Source: JAJEDW01 sp963555775
Lineage (GTDB): Bacteria > Acidobacteriota > Terriglobia > 20CM-2-55-15
Direction: 5' to 3'
Length of the DNA stretch: 64,000 nucleotides
NCBI GenBank assembly: GCA_963555775.3
Contig: CAUVWY020000010.1
Span: forward strand, 1 to 64,000
Shown here one piece after another: positions 36,432 through 45,969 of this stretch. Made by a program: the position numbers and the translations under genes. Within the stretch, counting starts at the first letter, position 1, and each line of letters starts with the position of its first letter. The notes beneath the pieces were generated by a model. It was not told the DNA's origin, ran no database searches, and saw only the letters and a list, made by a program, of their open reading frames with translations.

Positions 36432-36500
36432 GGTCTCTGATGGAATCGAAAGGAGGCACAGTCATCAGGGATGGGGCGCTGCCCGTCCTGTTCAGAGACC
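36432..36500. repeat. 69-bp segment bounded by a 9-bp inverted repeat
   Basis: GGTCTCTGA (36432-36440) and TCAGAGACC (36492-36500) enclose 51 bases that can form a second stem (CAGGGATGGGGC with GCCCGTCCTG). It follows the 3' end of the secreted propeller gene (minus strand). No T-tract follows on either strand, so a simple terminator is unlikely; a small mobile element or structured RNA is possible. Confidence 0.5.
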
Positions 36501-36519
36501 CATTTTCGACGAGAAGATT

Positions 36520-37473
36520 CTAATAATTTACTATGGGCGCGACTACCATCCTGGTGGTATCGATTGTATTGACGACCAGATCTTCACCATGAGCTCCGTG
36601 CAACTCAAGCACCCTGGGATCCCCGGGTTTGAGCAGACCATCGTAAGATATTTCCACCCAGCGATTGTGTCCACGATCTAGCCTCAGGAGTCTGGTGTTG
36701 GGATCGTCCTCGGAAACTCTTTGATGCAGGGGCGTATATACGGAAGCGTAGAACTCACCACGGGGCGTCAGGGCGATTCCGCTGAACTCGACTCCGGATG
36801 GCATCGCCCACTGCCCGAGGATATCTCCCTCCAGGGACAACTCCGTCCACACGCTCTTCGCCGCCAACAGGACGCCGACCCGGTCTTCGATCGGAAACAG
36901 ATTCCTTGGTTGCGCGAAACCGAAGTTCAGACCATCGTCCCTCGAGATGTCCATTCGGCTCATTCTGTTGCCCGCTTCATCGTAATGCACGAGCACATCG
37001 ATGATGTTGTTTCTTCCCACGGCCCAGAGCGTGCCATCGGGTGCGAAATCCAGGTCCGTGAGCGCATATTCGTCGGTACGAACAATCAGTTCTATTTCCC
37101 CGGATCGCGATATCCATCCGACGGCAGTTGCGGAACGCCCCTGGTCGTCGCGCACAATGGACGAGAAGGCCACCCTTCCGGAGGACGAGACCGCAACGTT
37201 TGTCACCCGAACCCACGGCCAGGAAGGATGAACGATCGTAGCCTCGGTGACGAGACTTCCGGCTTGATCCAGGACCTGGATCCGGGGTGGGAAGTCGAAC
37301 GAATACCGCGCGACATAGCCATTGTGCCATCGCGGATAGGAATATTGACCGAATCGGTCAATCGAAAACGATGCCCCCTGCTCCAGGTGTTGGGCCGCCG
37401 TATTCTGGGGCCGGAAAATCAGGATCTGCAGCACCGCGAGAGCCCATAGGAAGGTGCGCGATATACGACGCAT
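36520..37473 (-). CDS. Secreted six-bladed propeller-like protein
   Basis: Start ATG 37473 follows a GGGGGGA ribosome site; the GTG at 37503 is less likely. A signal peptide (MRRISRTFLWALAVLQILIF) precedes about 295 residues of beta-propeller with blade pieces such as YALTDLDFAPDGTLWAVGRN, DVLVHYDEAGNRMSR and FSGIALTPRGEFYASVYTPL. The pattern is close to NHL or 6-bladed propellers common in secreted acidobacterial proteins. There is no catalytic motif. It sits alone between the repeat mosaic and the ADOP array. Confidence 0.72.
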   Translation of the reverse strand: MRRISRTFLWALAVLQILIFRPQNTAAQHLEQGASFSIDRFGQYSYPRWHNGYVARYSFDFPPRIQVLDQAGSLVTEATIVHPSWPWVRVTNVAVSSSGRVAFSSIVRDDQGRSATAVGWISRSGEIELIVRTDEYALTDLDFAPDGTLWAVGRNNIIDVLVHYDEAGNRMSRMDISRDDGLNFGFAQPRNLFPIEDRVGVLLAAKSVWTELSLEGDILGQWAMPSGVEFSGIALTPRGEFYASVYTPLHQRVSEDDPNTRLLRLDRGHNRWVEISYDGLLKPGDPRVLELHGAHGEDLVVNTIDTTRMVVAPIVNY

Positions 37474-37820
37474 GGATTTATCCCCCCAGATTTCAGTTTT
37501 CACAGTTTACTTCCATTGTCAGGCGGCTGGTCAGCTGTTTCGCTCTCTTCCATGACCATCGAGGCACGGGTCCGTGAAGGACGAATTGTTGGAAATGAGC
37601 CGACCGATCGTCCGGGTGGAACGGAAATGGAACTACTGCCTATGGATCCAGGTCACTGGCTCGACGAAACTCACCGTACAGCGCTCCATGAATCTCTACA
37701 CCAGTCTGAATCTGACGTGGCGGCGGGCCCGCCTTGTCGATGCCGACGATATTCCCGAGGAACTCAAATCGCGTTGAAGCGGCGTCCCGTTTGGTTTACG
37801 GCATCCGAAATCCAGCACCT
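37474..37820. other. Gap between secreted propeller gene and ADOP array
   Basis: The best frame here is 37574-37777 (+), with a GTG start and 67 residues ending VDADDIPEELKSR. It has no ribosome site and no relatives that I recognise, so it is not called. The gap otherwise holds the upstream region of the propeller gene and the downstream side of the last ADOP gene. Confidence 0.4.
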
Positions 37821-40337
37821 TCACTCGTGACGCAACGTCGTGATGGGGTCGACTCGCGACGCGCGGAACGCGGGTACGGCGCAGGCGGCCACTATTACGG
37901 CAGACATCAGAAGGACCACGGCCGCGTAGGTGCCGGCGTCGGAGGGCTCGATCCCGTACAGGTAGGCGCCCAGCACCCGGTGCAACGCGAAGGAAGCGGC
38001 TACGCCCAGCGCGAGTCCGAGCGCGGGCGGCGCGAGCGCGCGCGAAAGTACACCGAGAAAGACGGACCGCCGACCGGCGCCCAGGGCCATCCGCACTCCG
38101 ATCTCCCGGGTCCGTCGAGCCACCGAATACGCCACGACCGTGTAGACGCCCAGCACGGCCACCATCAACGCGACGATGGCGGCACCCCCCAGGGCAACCG
38201 CCCGCAGCCGTTGCTGGTCCACCTGGAAGACGAATCGGTCGTTCATCACGTGGACGCTGAGCACGGCGTTCGGATCGACGCGCTCCAGGATTTCCTGGAC
38301 GCCTGCGGGCGGGAGCGACGTCCTGGCGATAACGTAGTTCACCCCGCCCTCGCCTGCAAACGTGCGTAAGTATTCGCCCATGGGAACATAGATCATGGGC
38401 TGGGACGCTTGCCAAACATAGAGTTCCCGTATGTCGCCAGCGACGCCGACGACCGTGAACTCGGAAACTTGACCGCGCGCGGCGGCCCACTCGACGCGAC
38501 GGCCCACGGCGCCGCGTTCCGGCCACAAGGCACGGGCGGCCGATTCGCTGACGATGGCGATTGGAGCCAACCCCCGCGCTTCGTCGACGGTGAAAGCCCG
38601 CCCCGCGATCACCGGGATTCTCATCGACTCGAAGTACGCGTCCGACACGCCGTTGAAACGATAGCTTTGATATTCGGCCTCGACGGATTCATCGTTTCCG
38701 CCGCCTCCCGCCGGCAGGTCGGGCGGGAGCGAAACGCCGGCCGGATCCCTGAAACTCCCGGTCCACGCCGAGTGCATGGGGAAGCTTGAGGCCACCGCCG
38801 CGGCCTCCACCCCCGGCGCCGCGCTCAATGCCTCGGCGGCCCGCTCGTACGCGTTCTGCCGGGCGGCGGTGGAATAGGCGGCCGGAAACGATACCGTAAA
38901 CGCCATGAGGTCGTCGGGGTCGAATCCCGTGTCGATCGTGGTCAGAATCCAGAAAGTATGGATCAGGAGTCCGGCGGCGAAAACGAGCACCAGCGTGACG
39001 CCGCACTGAACCACCGTCAACAGGTTCAGGAAACGCCGACGGCCGCGGCTCTGGGTCGTCGATCGGTCGGCGCTGGCCAGCAGGGCGCCCAGGTTCGGAC
39101 GCGACGCCCGGATCGCCGGCACGGACGCGATCACAAGGGAACAGACAACCGAAATGCCGATCGAGAACAGTAACACATTGGAATCGATGCCAACGTCCAG
39201 TTGCCTCGGGAAACCCGAGGGGAGGCTGGCCGTAATGAAATCGTGCGCGGCCACGGCCAGGAGCATCCCCGCCAACCCGCCGGCCAGGCACAGCAACACG
39301 GACCGCGCCATCGTGATGCGCACCAGCCGGCCGCGTGCGGCGCCCACGGCGGCATGAATCGACAGGTCGCTTTCGAGGCGCGGCAGCCGCGCCATCTCCA
39401 GTCCGGTCAGGTTTGCGACACCCACCAACAGCACGGCCAGGACGGCGGCGAAGAAGATCAGGATCAACTGGCCCTGTGACCTCGCGTCGTGCAGCGCCGT
39501 CAGCTCCGTCAACTGGATCTGCCGGTCCGACATCCGTTCCCCGCCGGCCTGGAGAACGCGTTCGTGAACGGCCGTGAGCTCGGCCCGCGCCTCTTCGAAC
39601 GCGACCCCGGGACGGAGACGGCCGAACGCGCCGAAGAGCGCGTTACCGGAAGCGATCGGACCCGATACGGTCCATATGTCTGGCGTCTCCAGATCGGCCG
39701 GCGACCGGAATCGTGGCGGCAGAACGCCGATGATTTCCAGCGGGGGATACTGTTCGCCGCTCAGCAGTCCCGGGCTCGGGCGCGGACGGATGATGCGGCC
39801 GATGATCTCGGGGTCGGATCCAAAGTGATTCCGCCACAGTCCGTCGCTGATGATCGCCGTCGGCGGCGCCCCGGCGCGTTCGTCCTCGGGCGTGAAGTCC
39901 CGACCGAGGGCCGGAGGGACGCCCAGGACATCGGAAAAGAAACCTGGCGACACGCGTATCAACTCGTGCACGGCCGCGCTTCCCTCGGCGTTCAGCGTCT
40001 GACGACCGAAAACATACATGCTGACGGCCTCCAGGCTTCGGCTTTCGTTGCGAAGAGCCGCCAGGGCGTCCGGGTTCAGGACATCGCTCCTGGCCGGCGA
40101 CACACCGTTCCAGTAGGCCACCAGCCGAGCGGGTTCCGGATAGGGCAAGGGCTTCAGCAAGACGCCGTTGACGATGCTGAACACCGCGGTGACGGCTCCG
40201 ATTGCGGCGGCCATCACCCACACGACCGTCGCGGCGTGGCCCGGACTCCGCAGTATAAGGCGGACGGCGTGCCGGAGGTCCAGGATCAGTCCGTCCAAAA
40301 CCGATGAAGCGAAACCTACTCGTCTATCCTGCATCAT
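37821..40337 (-). CDS. ADOP-family ABC transporter permease 1
   Basis: The start MMQDRRVGF at 40337 follows AGAGG; an ATG at 40394 lacks a ribosome site. The 838-residue protein has two FtsX-type modules. The first starts DLRHAVRLILRSPGHAATVV and continues NGVLLKPLPYPEPARLVAYW, with a MacB-type periplasmic domain. Membrane helices around the centre (LILIFFAAVLAVLLVGVANL) lead to a second copy ending REIGVRMALGAGRRSVFLGV and PAFRASRVDPITTLRHE. This is the acidobacterial duplicated orphan permease architecture, which has no ATPase gene beside it. It lacks the cytosolic N-terminal prefix that permeases 4 and 5 carry. It is the last gene of the array. Confidence 0.9.
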   Translation of the reverse strand: MMQDRRVGFASSVLDGLILDLRHAVRLILRSPGHAATVVWVMAAAIGAVTAVFSIVNGVLLKPLPYPEPARLVAYWNGVSPARSDVLNPDALAALRNESRSLEAVSMYVFGRQTLNAEGSAAVHELIRVSPGFFSDVLGVPPALGRDFTPEDERAGAPPTAIISDGLWRNHFGSDPEIIGRIIRPRPSPGLLSGEQYPPLEIIGVLPPRFRSPADLETPDIWTVSGPIASGNALFGAFGRLRPGVAFEEARAELTAVHERVLQAGGERMSDRQIQLTELTALHDARSQGQLILIFFAAVLAVLLVGVANLTGLEMARLPRLESDLSIHAAVGAARGRLVRITMARSVLLCLAGGLAGMLLAVAAHDFITASLPSGFPRQLDVGIDSNVLLFSIGISVVCSLVIASVPAIRASRPNLGALLASADRSTTQSRGRRRFLNLLTVVQCGVTLVLVFAAGLLIHTFWILTTIDTGFDPDDLMAFTVSFPAAYSTAARQNAYERAAEALSAAPGVEAAAVASSFPMHSAWTGSFRDPAGVSLPPDLPAGGGGNDESVEAEYQSYRFNGVSDAYFESMRIPVIAGRAFTVDEARGLAPIAIVSESAARALWPERGAVGRRVEWAAARGQVSEFTVVGVAGDIRELYVWQASQPMIYVPMGEYLRTFAGEGGVNYVIARTSLPPAGVQEILERVDPNAVLSVHVMNDRFVFQVDQQRLRAVALGGAAIVALMVAVLGVYTVVAYSVARRTREIGVRMALGAGRRSVFLGVLSRALAPPALGLALGVAASFALHRVLGAYLYGIEPSDAGTYAAVVLLMSAVIVAACAVPAFRASRVDPITTLRHE

Positions 40338-40618
40338 GTGCACCTCTTGGGCAGAGCCGGGCAAAGGGGAGCGTTTGGCATCGCGCTCACTCATACCGCG
40401 TTGAGCTTCGGTTCTGCACGGAGCAACGCCACTGCGGTGTCTCGTTCCAAATCTCTTTCAAACGCTTCCGCCCGCTCAAAGAAAGCCTTGATCTTCAACC
40501 ACTGGCGGCCAGTTCAATAAGCGCCAAAAATCACCCGCAAAAACACGGAGCCCGTCCAACCGATGTCAATGGCTCGTCCGGGTTCCGTACAAACGAGCTC
40601 CGCCATATCCGCGTCGGA

Positions 40619-43144
40619 TTATTCACAACGAGTCGCAATCAACGGGTCCACGCGTATTGCCCGCAATGCTGGAACAAGACAAGCGCCGAAAGCGACAGTC
40701 GAAAACAAGAGGGATACCGCAAGGAAGGTGACACCGTCCGTGGGCTCGACACCGAAGAGCAGCGTCCCGAAGAGTCGAGTCGCGGCCCACGCCCCCAAAA
40801 GGCCGAAAACGAGTCCTGGAACTATCAGCCATACACCTCGTTTCATGACCAACAACAGTAGATCGGGACGCTGCGCCCCCAAGGCCATACGAATACCCAA
40901 TTCCGAAGTTCTCTGGCTGACTGCGTGTGACATCGAACCGTAGATGCCGACAGTCGCCAGCACCAATGACAAGCCTCCGAAAACGGCCGACAACGACAAC
41001 AACAGCCTGTTCGATCCGGTACCTCCGATTCCGCGCGAGACCAGATCCTCCATTCGCGCGTGTGTCAAAACGATGTTCGGGTCTACTTCGCGAAACCGCG
41101 TTCGGGCTACTTCCATCAAAGATTGAAACTCTTCGGTTGAACGAATCAGAAACTTGTTGGGTCTCATGGGTACCAATCCAAAGGAGTACTCGGAATCGAA
41201 GACTCGGCGGTAGTCAGTGAATACCGCTGGCTCAGAGCTGTCTCTTCCGAGGTCACCCGACATCCGGAAGTCGCTGGCTACGCCGATCACCACTCTTCGA
41301 GTGTCTTCCGAAATTGAGTACGCGTTCGCCGCCTGAACATTATCGACAATAATCCCCCCTCGCTCCCGCTCCGGATCGATCTCCATCTCCGGTGATTGCG
41401 ACGCCTCCGCCAAATGAACAGTCCTTCCAATCGGATCTGCACCACGGAAAATCCGGTCAGCGAGGCTTTCGTTCAGGATGATTCCCTCGATGCCAGACGA
41501 TGGATCAATATCCTTGAAACTCCGTCCCTGCACAGCGACGCCCAGTGTTTCGAAGTAGCCGGGCGCCACAATAAAGTTGTTTGCCCTAATCCCGGAGTTG
41601 ACAGACCCTTCGCCGCCAACGACGTACTCGGTTGCATAGGCGTTCCCTTCCGCAAGAGGCACGCTAACCCCAACGCTCACGGACTGAACACCGGGAATTT
41701 GCCGCAGATTTTCGAGAACGCTCTCAACCAGGTCACGCGTTCTCCTTGGATTGAAAGGAATGAGACTCATCGATTCGCCGACCGTCAGGCTGAGATTGTC
41801 ATCGTTAAATCCCCAGTCGACCTCCGCAAGCGCGATGGCGCTGCGTACGAACAGTCCTGCGCCAACGAGGAGAACAATCGCGACAGCCACTTGAGCCCTG
41901 ACTATCACATCTCGCAGACGGCCACCGCTACTCCGGAGTACAGTTTGTGCCGCACCGATCTTCAGGGATTCGGTCAGTTCCACGCGGGATACTTTCCAGG
42001 CGGGAAGACACCCCGCGGTGACGGCGGCCACTAGGGCCACCACCCCGCCGTATATCAGGACCCGCCAGTTGATCGACGCAGCTTCGATTCGAGGAATGTC
42101 GACGAGGCCCAATCCCAACACGAGATCAATGCCCCATTTACTCAGTGGTAACACGCAGATTCCCGCTATCGCAGCCAGCAATACACTTTCCGTCAGGACC
42201 TGCGCCGCAAGCTGCGAACGACTTCCGCCACACGCCGCTCGAATAGCGAACTCCTTTCGGCGCGCCAGACCACGCACCAAAAGTATGTTCGCAACATTCG
42301 AAGACGCGATCAGGAGCACAAGGCCGACGGCGCCAAGTAATAGAAAAAGCATGAGGCTATAGTCGCCGACGACCACGTCATGAATTGAAAATACGCGCGC
42401 AACGCGAGGTTCATCGCCCGCCGTTCCTGCACGGACACTTTCCAGGATTACATTCAATTCGGCTTGTGCTTCTTCTATACGAGTACCTGGGCGGAGTCGC
42501 GCGATGCCTAGATACGTGTTTGGACCGAATACTGTCAGCTCCGTGACCGGCGACCACATGTCGACATCGGATTCCGGGAAAAGGAAGCCTCGCGGCATGA
42601 CCCCGACAATTTCCCTGGGGCGATTATTCACCTCCAGCACCTGCCCCACGACGCTCGGATCGCCGGCATAGTGGATCTGCCAAAACCCGTAGCTCAGGAC
42701 AACCTCGGGGGCCAGCGCCGTACCTCTATCCGGAGAATAACCCGGACCCACAATCGGTCGAACGCCGAGAAGGTCGAACACTCCTCGACCGATCCCGCCG
42801 ACGCGCACTGATTGCGTGCCCATACTCCTGGTGATCGTTTGCGTGTACGGCTCGACCGCTTCCAGGAACCTCGACCGCCTCCGTAGCTCTGATAGCTCCG
42901 ATGCCGGGATATGGTTTTCAAGGCTCGTGCTGGCGCCACCCCACACAAACACTAATTGATTCGGATCGCGGTAGGGGAAGGGGCGCAGAAGGACACTTTC
43001 CACGATGCTGAACACGACAACGTTCGCGCCGATGCCAACTGCCAGGGAAAAGGTGGCAATGACCAACAGCCCGGGACTACTACTGAGCGTTCGGGCGGCG
43101 TAACGGATATCTCGCACCAGCTTGTCGAACCACTGAAAGGTCAT
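40619..43144 (-). CDS. ADOP-family ABC transporter permease 2
   Basis: Start ATG 43144 (MTFQWFDKLVRDIRYAART) has GGAGG eight bases upstream; an earlier TTG-started frame to 43201 is not needed. The 841 residues repeat the ADOP plan: SIVESVLLRPFPYRDPNQL, a periplasmic domain, four helices with LLIASSNVANILLVRGLARR and RKEFAIRAACGGSRSQL, then the second module ending TSELGIRMALGAQRPDLLLL and PALRAIRVDPLIATRCE. There is no prefix domain. Base composition here is less GC-rich than in the neighbouring permeases, with many A/T-ending codons, which may mark a different history. Confidence 0.9.
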   Translation of the reverse strand: MTFQWFDKLVRDIRYAARTLSSSPGLLVIATFSLAVGIGANVVVFSIVESVLLRPFPYRDPNQLVFVWGGASTSLENHIPASELSELRRRSRFLEAVEPYTQTITRSMGTQSVRVGGIGRGVFDLLGVRPIVGPGYSPDRGTALAPEVVLSYGFWQIHYAGDPSVVGQVLEVNNRPREIVGVMPRGFLFPESDVDMWSPVTELTVFGPNTYLGIARLRPGTRIEEAQAELNVILESVRAGTAGDEPRVARVFSIHDVVVGDYSLMLFLLLGAVGLVLLIASSNVANILLVRGLARRKEFAIRAACGGSRSQLAAQVLTESVLLAAIAGICVLPLSKWGIDLVLGLGLVDIPRIEAASINWRVLIYGGVVALVAAVTAGCLPAWKVSRVELTESLKIGAAQTVLRSSGGRLRDVIVRAQVAVAIVLLVGAGLFVRSAIALAEVDWGFNDDNLSLTVGESMSLIPFNPRRTRDLVESVLENLRQIPGVQSVSVGVSVPLAEGNAYATEYVVGGEGSVNSGIRANNFIVAPGYFETLGVAVQGRSFKDIDPSSGIEGIILNESLADRIFRGADPIGRTVHLAEASQSPEMEIDPERERGGIIVDNVQAANAYSISEDTRRVVIGVASDFRMSGDLGRDSSEPAVFTDYRRVFDSEYSFGLVPMRPNKFLIRSTEEFQSLMEVARTRFREVDPNIVLTHARMEDLVSRGIGGTGSNRLLLSLSAVFGGLSLVLATVGIYGSMSHAVSQRTSELGIRMALGAQRPDLLLLVMKRGVWLIVPGLVFGLLGAWAATRLFGTLLFGVEPTDGVTFLAVSLLFSTVAFGACLVPALRAIRVDPLIATRCE

Positions 43145-43466
43145 GACAAAGCCTCCACCGTCTGGAATCGCAAGGCGGCTACGAACGGCTTGTTCCCACA
43201 AACAGCCAATACTCTATCCACCTGCACTATCGATCGGTCCGCGCTTGCTGAAAACATCGTCAGGCCGAAACTACCTTGCTCAGCCATCGATCTAAAAATA
43301 ACCCGTGCCATTCGTCGAGCGCTTCCGATTCGGAACCAACTCTTTCCCGCGTCCACCGCCTCCCGAAGAGATCAGTGGCTAGTAGTCCGACCATGCCATC
43401 GATGGCCACAACTTGAAGGCGATGTCCGGAATGACAACTCTCGCGGGCCCGTTACAAGGCCGGTCC
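43145..43466. other. Gap between ADOP permeases 2 and 3
   Basis: This 322-base gap separates two permeases on the same strand and probably contains a promoter for the downstream pair. A minus-strand frame (43141-43356, GTG start, 71 residues) ends in an ATGA overlap with permease 2, but it has no known family and a weak ribosome site, so it is only noted. No hairpin terminator is evident. Confidence 0.4.
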
Positions 43467-45860
43467 TCACGTGTCGCGTAAAGCGGCTACCGGATCGAGT
43501 CGTGCTGCATGACGTGCCGGAAGCCAGGCCGCGATGACAAGCAACACCGACCCGGCGATCAAGACGCCTGCATAGGTCCCTGAATCTCCCGGTTGAACCT
43601 CGAACAGGTAGCTTTCCAAGAACCGCGCCAGGCCCGCCGCGCCACCCAGACCTAAAGCGAGTCCGAGCAGCGCGGGCCCCAGACCCTCGCGCATCATCTG
43701 GACCGTGACCTCAGCCGGCCGGGCGCCCAGAGCCATGCGCAGACCGATCTCCCGGGACCGTTGCGCGGTCGCGAATGCCACGACACTGTAGATTCCGAAC
43801 AAGGCGAGAACCAGGGCCAGTCCGGCAAAGGAGGTCAGTACTGAAGTCTGAAACCGTTCGCGGCGAATGTCGTCCCGAATGAGCCGGTCCATCGAAGAAG
43901 CCGAAAGTACGGCGTCGGGTTCAATCCGGTCGAGGACTTGTTCGAGGGATATCAGGGCTCCCGGCATCGTTTTCAGCGCCAAGGTCATCGCGGCGCCGGC
44001 GCCAAACCTGCGCTCGGGCGCCAATTCCGAAGTGAAAGGCACGTAAAACCCGGCGACGAAAGACGGGTTTCGCATCCGATACTTCAGTTCACCCACGACG
44101 CCGATCACTCTCGGCGCCGGCTTGTCCCTGTCAAAGATATCCAACACTTGCCCGATAGGGTCTTGCCCCGGCCAGAACTGCCCGACCATGGATTCGCTCA
44201 CGACCGCTACGGGAGCGCCCGTCGCCACGTCGGTCTCGCTGATCCAACGACCCGAAAGCAACGGAAGTCCCATGACCCGGTCGAAGTCTGAAGATACTCC
44301 GTTGTAGGCAAGTGGAAGCGTCGGCGCGTCATCGAGTATCAATAGTAGAATGCCCCCGCTCATCGGAATCTGCTGAGTCACCGATGCGTACACTACTCCA
44401 GGAAGTGACCGGACTTCATCGAGCAAGGTCACGAAGAACGGACGCTGTGCGGCCGATGTGGCGTATCGGCGCGGAAGCGACACGTCCGCGACGATGATGT
44501 CGTCCCGGTCGAAACCGGTATCCACTGAGATCAACCGTTCGACGCTCTGTATCAGCAATCCCGCGGCAACGAGAAGTACGACCGCAAACGAAGTTTGAAC
44601 GACCGTGAGCAGGCGACTCATGCCACGCTGGCGGCGAGTATCCGTGATGCCGGGGGCGCTGTCTCGAAGGGTGTCGGTCAGACGCGTGCCCGAGGCCCGC
44701 AATACGGGCACGATGCCAATTGCCAGTCCCGAAAGCAGGGCAACCAGGATTGCAAAGGCAAAGACTCGGGTATCGACGGGAACGTCGGCAATTCGTGGAA
44801 GCATCGGCGGCACGTTGGCCAACGCAACGTCTCGAATCGAGTAAACGAACAGGTAACCCAATCCCGCTCCGGACAACGTCAGAACCATCGCCTCAGCGAT
44901 CATCTGCCGCATCAGTCGATAGGGAGATGCCCCCAACGCCCCCCGAACCGACAGTTCTTGTTGCCGCATCGAAATCCGGGATGCCTGGAGATTCACGAGG
45001 TTGAGTATCCCGATCAGCAGCACCATCCCTGCGGCAACGGCGAATATCAGAAGCGTACGTTTGGAATCTTGTTCCACGACCCGGTCCGCAATCCGCATGA
45101 CGCGCACGCCATCCTGGTTGCCAGACCCGGCATCGGCCGTGCGCTGAGCGATCGCCTGGATTTCGTCCTGTGCGGATTCGACGGACTCCCCAGGGTTCAG
45201 GCGTCCGATTACGCCATAATTCCCGCGGCCTCCTCCGCTGGCCGGGTCCATAGACACCCAGACCGGTGTCGGCAGTCCCGCGGTCAGAGGCGATCTAAAA
45301 CAGGACGGAAGGACCTCTATTATGGTCATCGCCGGGTACCCTTCCAGGCGAAGTATCTGTCCGGCAACATCGGACGCACCGCTCCATTTCGACTGCCAGT
45401 AGCCGTAGCTGATGATTGCCGGCTTCGTTCCCGCAGGAAGAAGTTCGTCGGAAGCAAACAGGCGTCCGACCACAGCGTCGACTCCCAGCACGTCGAAGTA
45501 GCCGTCCGTAACCCGGGTGACTTCAACGATTTCGGGAGGTCCGTCGGTATCGAGGTTTGCACGAGCCACGGACGATGCGGCCCATCCAGTTAACGTACGG
45601 GAGCCATCCAGCAGGGCGCGGACCGTTTGTGGATCGAAAAAATCACGGAACGAACCGTCGTCGGACCGGGTTTGAAGAATGTTGACGAGTCGTTCCGCTT
45701 CGCGGAACGGAAGCGGTTGGAGAAGGATGCCGTTGACGATGCTGAACGCGGCCGTGCTGGCCCCGATTGTCAGCGTCAGGATTGCGATCGCAGCAAACGC
45801 GAAACCCGGATTTCGCCGCAGGAGGCGGATACCGTATCGGATGTCTTTCAGAATGTCCAT
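43467..45860 (-). CDS. ADOP-family ABC transporter permease 3
   Basis: The 797-residue protein opens directly with MDILKDIRYGIRLLRRNPGF, NGILLQPLPFREAERLVNIL and a MacB-type periplasmic domain. A helix bundle follows with LLIGILNLVNLQASRISMRQ and QELSVRGALGASPYRLMRQM. The second module ends SREIGLRMALGARPAEVTVQ and PARHAARLDPVAALRDT. Like permeases 1 and 2 it has no cytosolic prefix. ADOP proteins resemble MacB/LolC-type permeases but lack the ATPase; their substrates are unknown. It begins 109 bases after permease 4. Confidence 0.9.
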   Translation of the reverse strand: MDILKDIRYGIRLLRRNPGFAFAAIAILTLTIGASTAAFSIVNGILLQPLPFREAERLVNILQTRSDDGSFRDFFDPQTVRALLDGSRTLTGWAASSVARANLDTDGPPEIVEVTRVTDGYFDVLGVDAVVGRLFASDELLPAGTKPAIISYGYWQSKWSGASDVAGQILRLEGYPAMTIIEVLPSCFRSPLTAGLPTPVWVSMDPASGGGRGNYGVIGRLNPGESVESAQDEIQAIAQRTADAGSGNQDGVRVMRIADRVVEQDSKRTLLIFAVAAGMVLLIGILNLVNLQASRISMRQQELSVRGALGASPYRLMRQMIAEAMVLTLSGAGLGYLFVYSIRDVALANVPPMLPRIADVPVDTRVFAFAILVALLSGLAIGIVPVLRASGTRLTDTLRDSAPGITDTRRQRGMSRLLTVVQTSFAVVLLVAAGLLIQSVERLISVDTGFDRDDIIVADVSLPRRYATSAAQRPFFVTLLDEVRSLPGVVYASVTQQIPMSGGILLLILDDAPTLPLAYNGVSSDFDRVMGLPLLSGRWISETDVATGAPVAVVSESMVGQFWPGQDPIGQVLDIFDRDKPAPRVIGVVGELKYRMRNPSFVAGFYVPFTSELAPERRFGAGAAMTLALKTMPGALISLEQVLDRIEPDAVLSASSMDRLIRDDIRRERFQTSVLTSFAGLALVLALFGIYSVVAFATAQRSREIGLRMALGARPAEVTVQMMREGLGPALLGLALGLGGAAGLARFLESYLFEVQPGDSGTYAGVLIAGSVLLVIAAWLPARHAARLDPVAALRDT

Positions 45861-45969
45861 ATGCGTTTTACTTGGACGGAATCAAGTTGCAACCGGCTCA
45901 GGATTGGGCACTTCGAGTATTACCTGCGTTTACAGTCTTCTCCCGCGTATTCGATTCCCACGCGCCGGG

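Noticed and set aside
37574..37777. 67-codon plus-strand frame
   Set aside because: GTG start, no ribosome site, no recognisable family, in a gap beside a highly rearranged array.
43141..43356. 71-codon minus-strand frame ending in ATGA overlap with permease 2
   Set aside because: The overlap is attractive, but the start is GTG with a poor ribosome site, and the sequence is unlike any permease-associated protein I know.
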